NCBI GenBank assembly: GCA_030448265.1
Contig: JAUJNG010000010.1
Coordinates: forward strand, 1-64,000
From: Abditibacterium sp.
GTDB taxonomy: Bacteria; Armatimonadota; Abditibacteriia; Abditibacteriales; Abditibacteriaceae
Direction: 5' to 3'
DNA: 64,000 nt
Shown piece by piece: positions 63,857-64,000 of this stretch. The notes below the pieces were generated by a model that was given only the letters and a program-made list of their open reading frames with translations, was not told the DNA's origin and made no database searches. Position 1 is the stretch's first letter; the number at the start of each line of letters is the position of its first letter. The translations under genes and the position numbers were made by a program.

Positions 63857-64000
63857 ATGGCCGCTTCTCCTCCCATTTCGCCGTCTCCCATCGTTCCCAC
63901 GCGCCGCTCGTTCGCGTGGCGCTCCCATTCCGTGAGTCTGCTGACCTGGACTTTATGCGCCCTCATTTTCGGCCCATTTTTGATTTATCCGGTCATTCAG
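63857..64000 (+). CDS. ABC-type sugar permease (partial, N-terminus)
   Basis: The window holds 48 codons. A Pro/Ser-rich leader (MAASPPISPSPIVPTRRSFA) is followed by SVSLLTWTLCALIFGPFLIY PVIQ, the start of the first membrane helix with the PFLIYP pattern of MalF-type sugar permeases. The rest lies beyond the edge. Assignment rests on this short stretch. Confidence 0.55.
   Translation, partial: MAASPPISPSPIVPTRRSFAWRSHSVSLLTWTLCALIFGPFLIYPVIQ

Overview
The window is about 64 kb of GC-rich (roughly 60%, judged by eye) bacterial chromosome that appears to begin near a low-quality contig edge. No rRNA or tRNA gene was recognised. Deep taxonomy cannot be fixed from this sequence. The mix of prepilin-like DUF1559 proteins with the H-X9-DG motif, large secreted glycoside-hydrolase-like proteins, a deoxyhypusine-synthase-like enzyme and very many long intergenic palindromes is compatible with an Armatimonadota / Abditibacteriota-type soil or rock bacterium. 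That placement is an inference of low to moderate confidence.

Layout. 1-600: an rpsB-like scrap and an extreme G/C homopolymer tract, probably an assembly edge. 0.6-3.1 kb: NarL-type two-component pair. 3.3-5.2 kb: a frameshifted secreted-protein gene and a small secreted protein. 5.4-7.5 kb: groES-groEL under a CIRCE operator. 7.6-15.1 kb: small membrane proteins, nnrD, a Ser/Thr-type phosphatase, a GH26-like glycanase, rfbD and an ATPase. 15.3-24.6 kb: gyrB (split by a 430-residue HNH intein) and gyrA, separated by a 3.2 kb island of toxin-antitoxin genes plus a TcmP / three-Cys (Gp37/Gp68) pair. 24.6-33.4 kb: a LolA-like/TlpA fusion, an ankyrin protein, a deoxyhypusine-synthase homologue, a degenerate S1-protease homologue and an HtrA protease. 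32.4-39.3 kb: DNA repair genes (ligase-associated exonuclease, ATP-dependent DNA ligase, Fpg/Nei glycosylase) and a hybrid histidine kinase. 41-52.6 kb: a carbohydrate locus (GntR/LacI-type regulator, prepilin-like protein, GH-A-like protein, GH43-like protein, 1620-residue LamG protein). 52.7-59.5 kb: a minus-strand run in which sucC and sucD are separated by seven genes. 59.6-63.4 kb: a family of related membrane proteins, one of them broken by an IS200/IS605 element. 63.86 kb: the start of an ABC permease.

Two things stand out. First, the gyrB-gyrA interval looks like two cassettes in tandem. Each starts with the same 82-bp antitoxin 5' end and each ends with the first ten codons of gyrA. 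The first cassette carries a PIN toxin and the second carries TcmP plus its three-Cys partner. This suggests repeated integration or recombination at the gyrA start codon. Second, about 20 intergenic regions contain long (24-48 bp arm) near-perfect inverted repeats. Many abut or include the stop codon of the neighbouring gene. At least two are cloverleaf-like, with a long outer stem and two inner hairpins built on CCTTCG and CGAAGG.

Four genes (3312-4238, 19029-19411, 42315-43057, 54576-54999) carry apparent single-base frameshifts, so raw-read quality should be considered before calling them biological pseudogenes.
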